A DNA stretch of 64,000 nt. Origin: Nitrosopumilus ureiphilus. Lineage in GTDB: Archaea > Thermoproteota > Nitrososphaeria > Nitrososphaerales > Nitrosopumilaceae. This document shows, piece after piece, positions 1-8,549 of this stretch. A program made the position numbers and the translations under genes. Position 1 is the first letter of the stretch. Each line of letters opens with the position of its first letter. Under the pieces are notes generated by a model. The model worked only from the letters and a program-made list of their open reading frames with translations. It did not search any database and had not been told where the DNA came from. The stretch is from the NCBI RefSeq assembly GCF_013407185.1, contig NZ_CP026995.1, positions 1,804,954 through 1,868,953 on the forward strand, given 5' to 3'.

Positions 1-251
1 TTACAGAAGGAGCAGATATTCCAGGATATGGAAAGACAGTAAATATCTCCATAGTAGGAGCTCAACAAACAGTACAAATAGAAATTATTGGAGAAAATAA
101 TAATGTGATTGAAGAATTATCATTTCCTGCATCAAAATCAGGAGAAATTAAGCAACCATGGATCGTGCCTAAAGATACTGAACCTGGAATATATACAATA
201 AAAGCAAAAGATGCGTTTAATTCAGCTGAAACTACTTTTGAGATAAAATAG
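1..251 (+). CDS. C-terminal end of a secreted Ig-like/beta-sandwich protein (partial)
   Basis: An open frame enters from the left edge and ends with TAG at 249-251, giving about 82 residues. The visible part is rich in beta-strand pattern (alternating V/I/T), with a PGYGKTVNISI and a later EPGIYTIKAKDA segment, typical of Ig-like or biofilm-type extracellular repeats in archaeal surface proteins. The N-terminus and any signal peptide lie outside the window, so the role is unknown. The apt gene follows about 40 bases later on the same strand. Confidence 0.6.
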   Translation, partial: TEGADIPGYGKTVNISIVGAQQTVQIEIIGENNNVIEELSFPASKSGEIKQPWIVPKDTEPGIYTIKAKDAFNSAETTFEIK

Positions 252-290
252 TATCAAACAATTTTATTTCACTTCAGAAGACAGATAGTC

Positions 291-803
291 ATGAATTTAA
301 AAGATAAAATAGCAGAATATCCAAATTTTCCTAAAAAAGGAATTTTATTTAGAGATTTTAGTCCAATTTTGAAGGATCCGTCAGCATTATCTGAAATTGC
401 AGATGAGTTTTCAAAGTATTTTCATACTAAAGATATTGATGTATTTGCAGGAATTGAATCACGTGGATTCATTCTTGCATGTATTTTAGCTTCAAGATAC
501 AACAAAGGAATGATGATGATTAGAAAGGCAGGAAAATTACCTGGAAAGACTATAAAATTGGCATATACTGTTGAATATGGAAAAGACACCATTGAAATTC
601 AAAAAGACATTATCGAGAAAGAACAAAGGGTGCTAATCTGCGATGATTTACTGGCTACAGGAGGTACAGCAAAAGCCTCAGCAAAATTAATTGAAAAAGT
701 AGGGGGTAAAATTGCGGGTTTTGCATTCATCATAGAATTAACAGAATTAAATGGAATTAAAGGAATTAGCAAATACAATTGTAAATCATTGGTGAAGTAT
801 TAA
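291..803 (+). CDS. apt: Adenine phosphoribosyltransferase
   Basis: 170 aa, the usual length of the family. It should convert adenine plus PRPP into AMP and pyrophosphate in the cytosol (purine salvage). The PRPP-binding loop [13 protein letters not shown] is seen at residues 117-129 and the N-terminal [13 protein letters not shown] segment (10-22) is the characteristic Apt start. Its stop overlaps the ATG of the next gene (TAATG), so the two are probably co-translated: the phosphorylase releases adenine from methylthioadenosine and this enzyme recycles it. Confidence 0.93.
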   Translation: MNLKDKIAEYPNFPKKGILFRDFSPILKDPSALSEIADEFSKYFHTKDIDVFAGIESRGFILACILASRYNKGMMMIRKAGKLPGKTIKLAYTVEYGKDTIEIQKDIIEKEQRVLICDDLLATGGTAKASAKLIEKVGGKIAGFAFIIELTELNGIKGISKYNCKSLVKY

Positions 804-1594
804 TGGAAAAAGATGTAGAGATTGGGATTTTTGGAGGAACAGGAATTTATGATTCAGGATTACTTGAAAATGCACAAGAGATTGATATTGTTACACCTTA
901 TGGAAAGCCTTCAGATACTATCACTGTAGGAATTTTTAATGGAAGAAAAATTGCTTTTCTTCCAAGACATGGAAAAAAACACACAATTCCCCCACATATG
1001 ATTAATTTCAAGGCAAACATTTGGGCATTCAAGGAATTAGGAGTTACAAGAATCATCGCACCGTCTGCAGTTGGAAGTCTTAAAGAAGAATTGGAACCAG
1101 GACACTTTGCATTGCCATCACAATTTCTAGATTTTACAAAATCTAGAAAAGGTTCGTTTTCAGAAGAAGGAAGAGTTATCCACATTTCTGTTGCAGATCC
1201 TTTTTGTCCAGAATTACAATCATCCATTCTTCAAGTTATAGAAAATCAGGATTTGAAAATGCATAAAGATTGTACTTATATCTGCATTGAGGGTCCTCGA
1301 TTTTCAACCAAAGCAGAATCAAAATTCTACAGAACGACTGGAGCAGATATTATTGGAATGACACTCGTTCCAGAATGCCAGCTAGCACGAGAAGCACAAA
1401 TGTGTTATGTATCAATTTCAACTGTAACAGATTATGATGTATGGGCAGAAAAACCCGTTACTGCCAAAGAAGTTTTAGAGACACTATCAAAAAATGTAGA
1501 GAAAACAAAGAGAGTCTTAACAGAATTAATTGATCAAATCCCTAAAACTAGAAATTGTTCCTGTGCAAAGGCATTAGAAGAAGCAGAATTTTAG
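803..1594 (+). CDS. mtnP: S-methyl-5'-thioadenosine phosphorylase
   Basis: 263 aa member of the PNP/MTAP family. Expected reaction: methylthioadenosine plus phosphate to adenine and methylthioribose-1-phosphate. Seen motifs: phosphate-site GGTGIYDSG near residue 11, [32 protein letters not shown] and [14 protein letters not shown], all typical of archaeal MTAP. A Cys-rich C-terminal tail (NCSCAKAL) resembles the CxC motif known in hyperthermophilic MTAPs. ATG overlaps the apt stop by one base, so it forms a two-gene salvage operon with apt. Substrate could also include other purine nucleosides. Confidence 0.93.
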   Translation: MEKDVEIGIFGGTGIYDSGLLENAQEIDIVTPYGKPSDTITVGIFNGRKIAFLPRHGKKHTIPPHMINFKANIWAFKELGVTRIIAPSAVGSLKEELEPGHFALPSQFLDFTKSRKGSFSEEGRVIHISVADPFCPELQSSILQVIENQDLKMHKDCTYICIEGPRFSTKAESKFYRTTGADIIGMTLVPECQLAREAQMCYVSISTVTDYDVWAEKPVTAKEVLETLSKNVEKTKRVLTELIDQIPKTRNCSCAKALEEAEF

Positions 1595-1639
1595 TCATCA
1601 ATAACTAGTGTATAGTGACTTTGTTTCATCGGTCTTTAA

Positions 1640-2146
1640 GTAATTCAGAAAAAAATACCAAATCAATGCAAGCGCAGACTCTACAAGACAAGAGAGACTA
1701 GAATTACTCATATCTCATCTGAAGCAGTAAGTGCTCTTAGAGATTATCTATCTAGAAAGAAAATAGAGATAAAAAATGAAAGATATTTGTTTTTATTCCA
1801 ACACGGAGACGGACTGGAGATTCTCAAAAAAAAGACTAGTCAAAAGTGTTCATCAACATGCCATAATCTAGAAAAGCAGTTATCAACAGTATTGAAGAAC
1901 ATTCCTGAGATTTCTGAAAAAAATGAGAACGGTAGAAATTCTATCTATTTTCATGCCCTTCGTGCATGGTTTAAAACACAGGTGACGGATGCACATCAAT
2001 CTGATTTTGCAGAAGCATTGATGGATCACAAGTCTCTAAAATTAGTGTATTATTGCCAAAATGATAAAGATAGAGCACAAACATATCTTGATGTGGAATA
2101 TGCACTGACAATTGCAGAAACTGAAAAGATTGATAATAATTATTAA
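1640..2146 (+). pseudogene. Decayed tyrosine recombinase/integrase, C-terminal half
   Basis: An uninterrupted frame runs from the stop at 1637 to 2146 without a convincing start; the first usable start is a TTG at 1787 (119 aa). The encoded sequence keeps the phage-integrase C-terminal signature: a TRITHISSEAVSALRDYL segment (near 1694-1750), HALRAWFKTQ (the H-x-x-R box), ALMDHKSLKLVYY (second His/Trp box plus candidate catalytic Tyr). The N-terminal core-binding domain and the first catalytic Arg region are missing, so it is read as a remnant of an integrated element rather than an active enzyme. Confidence 0.6.
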
Positions 2147-2149
2147 GAG

Positions 2150-2248
2150 ATGCAAAGAAGCAATCAAGAACTTAGAGGAATTGTTGATTCGTTATCAAAA
2201 CAGTTACAAAATATAGAGAAAAGAATAAGAAATTCAAAAACAAAGTAG
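2150..2248 (+). CDS. Very small coiled-coil protein, 32 aa
   Basis: ATG at 2150 lies just after the integrase remnant stop and the frame closes with TAG at 2246. The product is charged with heptad-like spacing (ELRGIVDSLSKQLQNIEKRI), suggesting a short coiled coil. It ends four bases before the next gene. It may be a real short gene co-transcribed with the zinc-ribbon gene or a continuation of the recombinase tail after a stop; I cannot separate these. Confidence 0.3.
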   Translation: MQRSNQELRGIVDSLSKQLQNIEKRIRNSKTK

Positions 2249-2252
2249 AATT

Positions 2253-2471
2253 ATGTCAGACTCATATTTACGGTTAAAATGTAACAAATGTGATAGTCCA
2301 AAACTGGTCATGATGGAAGAATTAGTTTGTACAAATTGTGGCTCAAAGGATTGGGGGTTTCTGGTAGATGAAAATAATCCACTTGATGTTCTAAAAATGC
2401 AACTTGTTAAGGGAGACATTTCTAGAAACGAATATGAAAAGATGAAAAAAGAGTTGCAAAATGGAAAGTAG
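2253..2471 (+). CDS. Zinc-ribbon protein with SHOCT-like C-terminus
   Basis: 72 aa. Two CxxC knuckles (CNKCDSPK near residue 10, CTNCGSKD near residue 29) make a zinc ribbon; the C-terminal segment NPLDVLKMQLVKGDISRNEYE has the short SHOCT-domain pattern, a small helical oligomerisation element. Function unknown; such proteins are usually predicted to bind nucleic acid or to multimerise. ATG start at 2253, convergent with the TPR gene downstream. Confidence 0.7.
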   Translation: MSDSYLRLKCNKCDSPKLVMMEELVCTNCGSKDWGFLVDENNPLDVLKMQLVKGDISRNEYEKMKKELQNGK

Positions 2472-2477
2472 ATGATG

Positions 2478-3167
2478 TTATTGAAAATTCATTCTTTCTT
2501 CGCATGATTTTATGGCTTCTTGAATATTTGGAGTATCTGGATTAAGTTCAAGAGTTTGTCTCAAGCAATTCAGAGCACCCTTAAACATTCCCCTATTACG
2601 TAATGCCAATCCTTTGAACATGAGAGCCTCAATAAATTCAGGATTATGATTTAGCACCATATCAAAATACTTTGTAGATTCACCATACTTTTCTAAACGA
2701 TAAAGAGAAACTCCTTTTCTAAACATTGCACCATAATGATTTGGAGATTTTTTGATAACCTTATCATAGAAGTGTATAGCTTCTTTGTCTTTTTTTAAAC
2801 CGGCTAATGTCATTCCTTTCAAGAATAACACGTCAATATTATTAGGTTCTATTTTTTGGGCTTTATCAATTTGGTAAAGTGCAGTATGAAAATCTCGAAA
2901 CATTACAAGAGCCTCTGTTTGAGATGTAAGTGCATGAATATTTTTTGGATCAATTCTCAATACCCTATCAAAAGCATCTACTGCCTCAGGGTATTTTCCA
3001 ATTCCAGTTAATGCATATCCAACCATATTCATAACATAGATATCGTTTGGTTTTATCTCTAAGGCTTTTTCATAGCATTCTAAAGCTTTGGCATAATCTC
3101 CTTGTTGTTCGGCTGCATAACCTTCATCAACTAATACATCAATTTTTTGTTCATTTATGTCATCCAT
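2478..3167 (-). CDS. TPR-repeat protein
   Basis: About 229 aa, made almost wholly of tandem tetratricopeptide repeats (for example GDYAKALECYEKALEIKPND, then units of 34 residues up to RGMFKGALNCLRQTLELNPD). TPR arrays scaffold protein-protein contacts; the partner is unknown. The start is placed at ATG 3167 (MDDINEQ) because the longer frame to 3215 runs deep into the upstream gene; ATG 3173 is also possible. It overlaps the stop of the secreted protein upstream by a few bases, suggesting translational coupling and perhaps a shared membrane or surface role. Confidence 0.85.
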   Translation of the reverse strand: MDDINEQKIDVLVDEGYAAEQQGDYAKALECYEKALEIKPNDIYVMNMVGYALTGIGKYPEAVDAFDRVLRIDPKNIHALTSQTEALVMFRDFHTALYQIDKAQKIEPNNIDVLFLKGMTLAGLKKDKEAIHFYDKVIKKSPNHYGAMFRKGVSLYRLEKYGESTKYFDMVLNHNPEFIEALMFKGLALRNRGMFKGALNCLRQTLELNPDTPNIQEAIKSCEERMNFQ

Positions 3168-5724
3168 GTTCATCTGTGGATAATTTGTTAAAAAAGAACT
3201 TTCTAAACATGACAATTACAATAGCAGGTGTGACAAAATACATTCCAACATTAAGTAATATCAAACTAATTCCATAACCTAAAACTTCAATCTCTGAATC
3301 CATATCCACATAATTCAAAATAGACAAACTAGAAATCATTGGAGTAATTGTAATCTTGACCATTTCTTTGAATAATGGATTTTCACGTTCATAATCAGCA
3401 ATTATTGGTGAAAATGAATAATAGAAATCATTGAATGTTTCCATGAATGAAATTCCTGATTCCGTTTGTAATAATGAATTATCTCTTAACTCTCGTAGTT
3501 GTTGAACCTGTGGTGCTAGTTCTGAGCCATAAGTTGCAGTGGCAATGAGACAACCACCTTTATCTGATTTAGGCTGAGACATTGTAGAGGGTTTTTTTGT
3601 TACTGAAAATGAAGTGATTGCGTTTTCTAGAATTTCTTGAGGCATGTTTAACAAATCATCTTTAGCGGTAAACAAACCAATCTCCCAAGTATCGGCATTA
3701 TCTAGAATTTCATATCTTGCAGAAGCTGCATTAAAAGTAGAACCGTCTGAATATGTCTCATCTTGAAAATAAACAATATAGTACATTGTTTGACCTTTGT
3801 TTGTGATAGTACTGCCCTTGTCAAGTAAAGAAAAATTTTTACAAGTATATCCATCAGTATCTAAAGTTGCCTCGTTACATTTACTTTGATAATCATCGTC
3901 AAGCTTGTCAATGTATTGCTTAGTGTTTAATCCTCTATAATCCAAGTCATTTTCGTATTTTGATACCGAAATCTGAGTATCATAGTTATTAAATTCAGGA
4001 GTAAACCAAACATAGGTGAAATAATTTTCGTCTTGTATAACTTCATCATCAACGTACCAATCAGATGGATAATTTATCGAAAAACCGTAATTGCTTTCAT
4101 ACGTAGTAAATGTATCTGTGGGCAAAGTTGATTCTTGTTCTAATTCAAAAATATTCATAGAACCAATCATTTCTGCATATAGTTCACTGTAAAGATCCCA
4201 CTCCTCTAATGATGAATCATAAACAAATTGCCAAGCCTGATTATTAATTGGAATTTCAGTTTCAAGATAAATGCGATCTTCCATAACCCCCACAGAATCT
4301 AAAGTAGAATAGTAAAAGGCAATAGCATATGCAGAAAGTCCATCTTCTGTTAAAATATCTGACTGGATTAACTCAAAATCGCTGCATGATAATCCATCTT
4401 CTTGGATTGAAAGCGATGCACATGATTGTTTTTCTTCTTGTATTAGATCATTTAGATATTGATTACCCGAAAGACCAGTAATTCTATACGTATCATCTAT
4501 TATTGAAACGCCAAAAAATGCATCCCCCTCCAGGGTTGGAGAAAACGAAACTATTCCCACCCAATTTTCATCGTGATAAATTTGATCATTTACAAACCAA
4601 TTATTTGGATAGTCAATTGAAAACTCATATTCATCACTTGTAAAAGTCTGAAAAGACTGTAGAGATTTTGGTAATTGTACGGTACTCTGAGATAGAGGGG
4701 GTTTAGTGGTCACAGTAAATGAGACAGAGTTGAATCGTTCATTTCCATAATAACCTTTTACAGAATAGGTTCCTTGTTGTGAATTATGATCAAGCGTAAG
4801 AAGAATAGATTGAAAATCACCATTTCGTGTTACCACTGTTCCTTGAGTTTTTTGTGTTCCATCAGGATATGTTATTGTCAAAACAAAAGGAGTGCCTCTT
4901 TCATAAGATTCAACTTCTCCTGAAACGGTAACTTGTGAGGTATGTGTCCTTGAAACTGTAAATGAATTATCATTTAGAACAAGATTACCAGTTATTTTTT
5001 CAGATGGAGCAGGTATTGGTTCAGCCTTAGGTGGTATCGGCTCTATTGGTTGTGGCACTTGTATTTCTTGTTCCTCATCGGAGGTGAGGCTTAAACAGTA
5101 ATTTGTTGGACCGTTGTTTTGCAACATGCAATCAATTTTTAAATTCCAATCTTCTTGTTTATTTTTATTCGTGCTGTGTCCTGTCTCATCATCATAAAGT
5201 GCATTCATGTCTGTCATACCATCTACATATGTTTGAAAAATTTGAACTGTAATTTTATTTATTTTTTCACTGTCAAAAACCCCATCTGGACATGAAAATG
5301 TTTTACCTAGCAAGTCGTGTTCAAATCCTCTTGCTTGAATTTCTGTTATATCCAAATGTCTTTGTTCGTGATTTAACAGATACTGATTATTCTTACTATT
5401 TTTTGCATCTTCTTTCACCCAAGAATCAGTAGGATAAAATGATGCAGTGCCGTCAACTTGGGTAATTTCATACCTACAACTACCAGAGTCTATTTTCTTA
5501 AATTTCCAGTTTCCAGATAAATTTGTCCATGTAAAAGCTGAAAAATCACTTTTTTCTCCTTTATAGTTTTCAGGCCACACACCAGGTGTTCCCTGAAAAT
5601 TTGACCAACCTAATTGTTTGTATGGAATTTTTGGAGACTGGGCAAAAATTTCAACTGGAGGAGATAATGTGATCAAAGACAGCAAAATGAAAACGAAGAA
5701 TAATGATGTAATTTTTTTATCCAT
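3160..5724 (-). CDS. Large secreted/membrane-anchored protein with HExxH, PsbP-like and CLIATATYG modules
   Basis: About 854 aa. Order seen: signal peptide (KKITSLFFVFILLSLITL); a DUF922-like domain with HEQRH (HExxH, possible zinc protease) near residue 120; a proline-rich linker (QPIEPIPPKAEPIPAP); an Ig-like domain; two PsbP-like domains each starting with a YEFSIDYPNNW / YGFSINYPSDW motif; then a CLIATATYGSELAPQV box like the archaeal CFI-type C-terminal sorting region, and a final transmembrane helix. Likely an envelope protein. Start at ATG 5724 (MDKKIT) fits the signal peptide better than 5742. Its 3' end overlaps the TPR gene. Confidence 0.72.
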   Translation of the reverse strand: MDKKITSLFFVFILLSLITLSPPVEIFAQSPKIPYKQLGWSNFQGTPGVWPENYKGEKSDFSAFTWTNLSGNWKFKKIDSGSCRYEITQVDGTASFYPTDSWVKEDAKNSKNNQYLLNHEQRHLDITEIQARGFEHDLLGKTFSCPDGVFDSEKINKITVQIFQTYVDGMTDMNALYDDETGHSTNKNKQEDWNLKIDCMLQNNGPTNYCLSLTSDEEQEIQVPQPIEPIPPKAEPIPAPSEKITGNLVLNDNSFTVSRTHTSQVTVSGEVESYERGTPFVLTITYPDGTQKTQGTVVTRNGDFQSILLTLDHNSQQGTYSVKGYYGNERFNSVSFTVTTKPPLSQSTVQLPKSLQSFQTFTSDEYEFSIDYPNNWFVNDQIYHDENWVGIVSFSPTLEGDAFFGVSIIDDTYRITGLSGNQYLNDLIQEEKQSCASLSIQEDGLSCSDFELIQSDILTEDGLSAYAIAFYYSTLDSVGVMEDRIYLETEIPINNQAWQFVYDSSLEEWDLYSELYAEMIGSMNIFELEQESTLPTDTFTTYESNYGFSINYPSDWYVDDEVIQDENYFTYVWFTPEFNNYDTQISVSKYENDLDYRGLNTKQYIDKLDDDYQSKCNEATLDTDGYTCKNFSLLDKGSTITNKGQTMYYIVYFQDETYSDGSTFNAASARYEILDNADTWEIGLFTAKDDLLNMPQEILENAITSFSVTKKPSTMSQPKSDKGGCLIATATYGSELAPQVQQLRELRDNSLLQTESGISFMETFNDFYYSFSPIIADYERENPLFKEMVKITITPMISSLSILNYVDMDSEIEVLGYGISLILLNVGMYFVTPAIVIVMFRKFFFNKLSTDEHG

Positions 5725-5941
5725 TATTTTACCCGTAGCCAATAATGATTTATAGAGCAGATAGACTTAAGCGTGTCTCTGATTATTAGATAAATTTAAA
5801 ATCTAATTAAGAGAAATTTCCTTTTGATACTGTTCAAAAAGTAGAATCTCAAAGCTTGAAGACCATACGGAATTGGTTCAGTGGAAAATAAAATCACAAT
5901 TGAATTTTAAAGTATCTACATAAAATTACTACAAAGTTTAT

Positions 5942-6226
5942 TTAGTCATCAACAAATGACTCTTTTTTGAGACCCTCTGGGAGTGTCAGATCTCCTTGAA
6001 GTAAATTCTTCTGAAGCAAAAGAATTACGTCTTCAACATCATATCCTAATTTTTCTAATTCTTTCTCAGTATTTTTTGAAATTTTTGCACCAATATTTTG
6101 CCCACCTATTCTACCAAATGCAATTGCAGTAAAACGAAATTCATTACCATCCAGAGTAAAATTTCCGGTAATTTTTGCAGCCATCTGGCTTCCATGAACA
6201 TTGTTAATGTGAACTTTAAGATCCAT
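5942..6226 (-). CDS. Conserved hypothetical protein, 94 aa
   Basis: No recognised family. The sequence has an N-terminal beta-rich half (KITGNFTLDGNEFRFTAIAFGR) and a helical C-terminal half ending acidic (ESFVDD). It sits 8 bases downstream of a same-strand zinc-binding gene and probably shares its transcript. Confidence 0.6.
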   Translation of the reverse strand: MDLKVHINNVHGSQMAAKITGNFTLDGNEFRFTAIAFGRIGGQNIGAKISKNTEKELEKLGYDVEDVILLLQKNLLQGDLTLPEGLKKESFVDD

Positions 6227-6234
6227 TTTAGAAA

Positions 6235-6633
6235 TTAAATTTCTACTGCCTTGTTAATATTATCATCAATTAAAAAGCTCCAATGCTTGTCATCTTCAAT
6301 TTTGAAATTATTTATTTTGAGTGGAATAATTTGCTCATCTAAGCATTCATGCTTTATTTCTCCATTTTCTTTTAGTCTCACTAATTTCCATTTGTATTTT
6401 CCTTGTTGTAATTTGCATATTGTTACTGCCCATTTTGCATCAGGATCGATTTTTGGCATTCCTACCAGATCAGCTATTTCTTCAATGCCCAATTGTTTTT
6501 CTTCACAAAATCTTTTCTTACAAACACCACATCTCCAAACATCAACAGAACCAATAGTTCTCTCATCCACGTTGATGTTTACTACTCCAAAGTAAACTGG
6601 CTGATGTTTACAGGTTTCAGTGGCAATACTCAA
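6235..6633 (-). CDS. Small putative zinc-binding protein, 132 aa
   Basis: Contains CGVCKKRFC near residue 35 together with an upstream C-x-H pair (CKHQ, residue 8), a plausible zinc site. The remainder is mixed alpha/beta with no family I recognise. Same-strand cluster with the wHTH gene at 6656-7009 upstream and the 94-aa gene downstream. Confidence 0.6.
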   Translation of the reverse strand: MSIATETCKHQPVYFGVVNINVDERTIGSVDVWRCGVCKKRFCEEKQLGIEEIADLVGMPKIDPDAKWAVTICKLQQGKYKWKLVRLKENGEIKHECLDEQIIPLKINNFKIEDDKHWSFLIDDNINKAVEI

Positions 6634-6655
6634 TGTTGGTCATCCATCATTAGTA

Positions 6656-7009
6656 TTATTTAGTTCTTGCATCATCGTAAGGCTTTTCTAAAATTACCCC
6701 TATATTATCAACAATTTTATTTCGTCCAAAGGCAATATTTTCTCGCTCACACATTCTTCTATACATATTAACTGCAGTAAATCTAGGATGCATTGCCTCA
6801 AATTCACTTTCAGTAATATCAATAAAAGCTCCCAGAATCATTAAATCCTTAGATGCTTTTTGAGCATCTCCTTGAGATATGTCTAATTTTTCAGCAATTT
6901 TTGCTGCAGACATTTTTCCATGACATGTAATTAGTAAATACACTTTGGCTTGAACAGGTTGTAATTTAATTTCAGAGATCAAATCATTTTCAATTTTTGA
7001 GAAATCCAT
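6656..7009 (-). CDS. Winged-helix transcription regulator (TrmB/MarR-like)
   Basis: 117 aa. The N-terminal half reads as a winged helix: VQAKVYLLITCHGKMSAAKIA followed by a recognition-helix region (LDISQGDAQKASKDLMILG), as in TrmB-type archaeal regulators. The C-terminal half (RRMCERENIAFGRN...) is an unclassified helical tail. First gene of a minus-strand cluster reaching 5942. Target unknown. Confidence 0.6.
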   Translation of the reverse strand: MDFSKIENDLISEIKLQPVQAKVYLLITCHGKMSAAKIAEKLDISQGDAQKASKDLMILGAFIDITESEFEAMHPRFTAVNMYRRMCERENIAFGRNKIVDNIGVILEKPYDDARTK

Positions 7010-7043
7010 TATTTTGAAAATAAGTCACAATGAAATAAATGAT

Positions 7044-7262
7044 CTATTTTTTGACTGATAATTTCTTAGAAATTTTTAAAGAGAACCCCATAGCAATAAA
7101 ATGAACAAAAGCACCCAATATCACTCCTAAAAATAAATCATCAAGAATTATCCACACTAGAACAAAAGTAGAAAGTGATGGAATAGTAACAATCAAGGCA
7201 ATGATGGTTCCTTTTAAGGCAATATCACGAATTGAAAGTTTAGAGGACTCATTACCTGTCAA
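7044..7262 (-). CDS. Small membrane protein, two transmembrane helices
   Basis: 72 aa. Two hydrophobic helices (about residues 14-38 and 43-62) separated by a short acidic turn (LDDLF), with a Lys-rich C-terminus. No family recognised. Separate from its neighbours by about 35-55 bases. Confidence 0.55.
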   Translation of the reverse strand: MTGNESSKLSIRDIALKGTIIALIVTIPSLSTFVLVWIILDDLFLGVILGAFVHFIAMGFSLKISKKLSVKK

Positions 7263-7318
7263 TGGTAAAAATTTGAAAAATGGTAATAAAAACCAAAGAT
7301 TAGTCAGAAAATATTGTC

Positions 7319-7771
7319 CTAATTTTTTACTTGATTTTTCTGAGAACTTGTAAAATTACTGAATTGAGATAATGCTGTTGCATAGGATTCCATCATTATG
7401 TGTAAAAAATTATCATATGTTTTCAATCCAGATATCTGTATTTGAGTAATTTCTTGCCCATATTTTGCATACATGTCAATTTGATCTAGATATGATTGTG
7501 TTGGTGTTTGTGCTAGTTTTTGAAATGTTTTCAAAATATTTTGGTCAATGTTTAGTTTATCAAAAAATTCCTTTTCAGACACACAACATGAACCAATTGC
7601 ATCATCCAAAGTGTAAAGGTAAGTGGAATAAAGATCAGAATATTGTTGAACTCTTGAGGGTATTTGTGACTCTAATTTTTGAATAATTTGAGAAGAATTA
7701 TTTTTCATTATATCACAGATAGAGATTTTTTCCTTAGAAGTGTCTTTTTGAGGGACATCAGTTTTACTCAC
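7319..7771 (-). CDS. Phasin-like helical protein, paralogue of the 16.1-kb gene
   Basis: 150 aa, all-helical in pattern, without signal peptide. It is clearly paralogous to the protein at 16132-16566: shared ISICDxMK, KLESQxP, EKEFFDKLN and MESYAxxLSQ blocks in the same order. Size and amphipathic helices resemble phasins (polyhydroxyalkanoate granule coat proteins), but this is an inference. GTG start at 7771 is chosen because a TATA-like TTAAAC at 7797-7802 lies about 26 bases upstream, the leaderless distance used by neighbours. Confidence 0.65.
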   Translation of the reverse strand: MSKTDVPQKDTSKEKISICDIMKNNSSQIIQKLESQIPSRVQQYSDLYSTYLYTLDDAIGSCCVSEKEFFDKLNIDQNILKTFQKLAQTPTQSYLDQIDMYAKYGQEITQIQISGLKTYDNFLHIMMESYATALSQFSNFTSSQKNQVKN

Positions 7772-7792
7772 ACCATAATATAGACAATAATG

Positions 7793-7818
7793 CGTTTAAC
7801 TAAATTCCCAAATTGAAA
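7793..7818 (-). promoter_or_regulatory. GGGAA-TATA composite promoter of the 7771 gene
   Basis: On the minus strand the sequence reads TTTGGGAATTTAGTTAAAC, that is GGGAA, five bases, then the TATA element. The same arrangement precedes many accessory genes in this window. Confidence 0.55.
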
Positions 7819-7942
7819 TTAAATACATTGTAAGACAAAACAATAGAAATCTTCAAAAATTATCTCAACAATAGTTTTGTAACCAAGAATTTATTTTCCA
7901 AATTGGATAAATTGTTTTATCATTTCAGGATTTACAAAAAGA

Positions 7943-8101
7943 ATGGGCTGGTTTTCACGTAAAAAAGAAGTCATTATAGGAAATATTTGTCCAAAATGCG
8001 ATATGGAATTTTCAGATCCTGAAAGAACTTTACGTCATATTGAAAAAGCCCATAAACCTAAAAAGAGATTTGATTGTGATTCATGTGGATTTAAAAATTG
8101 A
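7943..8101 (+). CDS. Small C2H2-type zinc-finger protein, 52 aa
   Basis: ATG at 7943, TGA at 8099-8101. CPKCDMEF, then RHIEKAH gives a C-x2-C...H-x4-H finger (residues 16-37); a second CDSC pair lies near the C-terminus (45-48). Tiny zinc-finger proteins of this form are common in this lineage; probably nucleic-acid or protein binding. The 171-base gap upstream holds divergent promoters. Confidence 0.6.
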   Translation: MGWFSRKKEVIIGNICPKCDMEFSDPERTLRHIEKAHKPKKRFDCDSCGFKN

Positions 8102-8141
8102 TCGAGGTTTTAACAAATATCAATAGTTGGTGAAAATAGTA

Positions 8142-8345
8142 ATGAACAACAAAGATAGAATCAACAAAATTTCAGGAATTGCAGTTCTTGTAATGTTAGC
8201 AGTGGTAATATCAGGATACATTACAGGAAGTGTTTCGTTATTAGGAATTTCAAATGACACTTTACTTTATGTTGTTATGCCAACAGGATTAATCTGGTTT
8301 GCTACTAGGAAAAATGGTTGTGGCAGTTGTAACCAAATTTCTTAA
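8142..8345 (+). CDS. Small membrane protein with C-terminal Cys pair
   Basis: 67 aa from ATG 8142; GTG 8130 is an alternative. Two hydrophobic helices (IAVLVMLAVVISGYI and LLYVVMPTGLIWF) are followed by a short tail with CGSC, a possible redox or metal site. No family recognised. Confidence 0.5.
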   Translation: MNNKDRINKISGIAVLVMLAVVISGYITGSVSLLGISNDTLLYVVMPTGLIWFATRKNGCGSCNQIS

Positions 8346-8549
8346 TTTTAAAAATTTCCAATATCTAAAAAATTTGTAAAAATATTATCAAACGAAATTA
8401 CCTAGTTTTGGATATTTGGTTAAATGCTATTAAATTACATTTAGTATACTAGATTGGTACGAATCTATCTAGACAATTGTTCATTCGTGTATGTGTTGTG
8501 ATACAAAAAGTAATACATACACGAAGATAGAAAAAAAGAATTTGTGATC
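8346..8549. other. Convergent intergenic stretch, no gene seen
   Basis: About 200 bases, strongly AT-rich. Contains TTTGGATATTTGGTTAAATGC at about 8413-8433, which resembles the local composite promoter on the plus strand but has no open frame behind it, and a near-inverted repeat around TACACGAA/TTCGTGTA (8481-8523) that could act as terminator of the minus-strand gene or a small hairpin. Confidence 0.35.
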
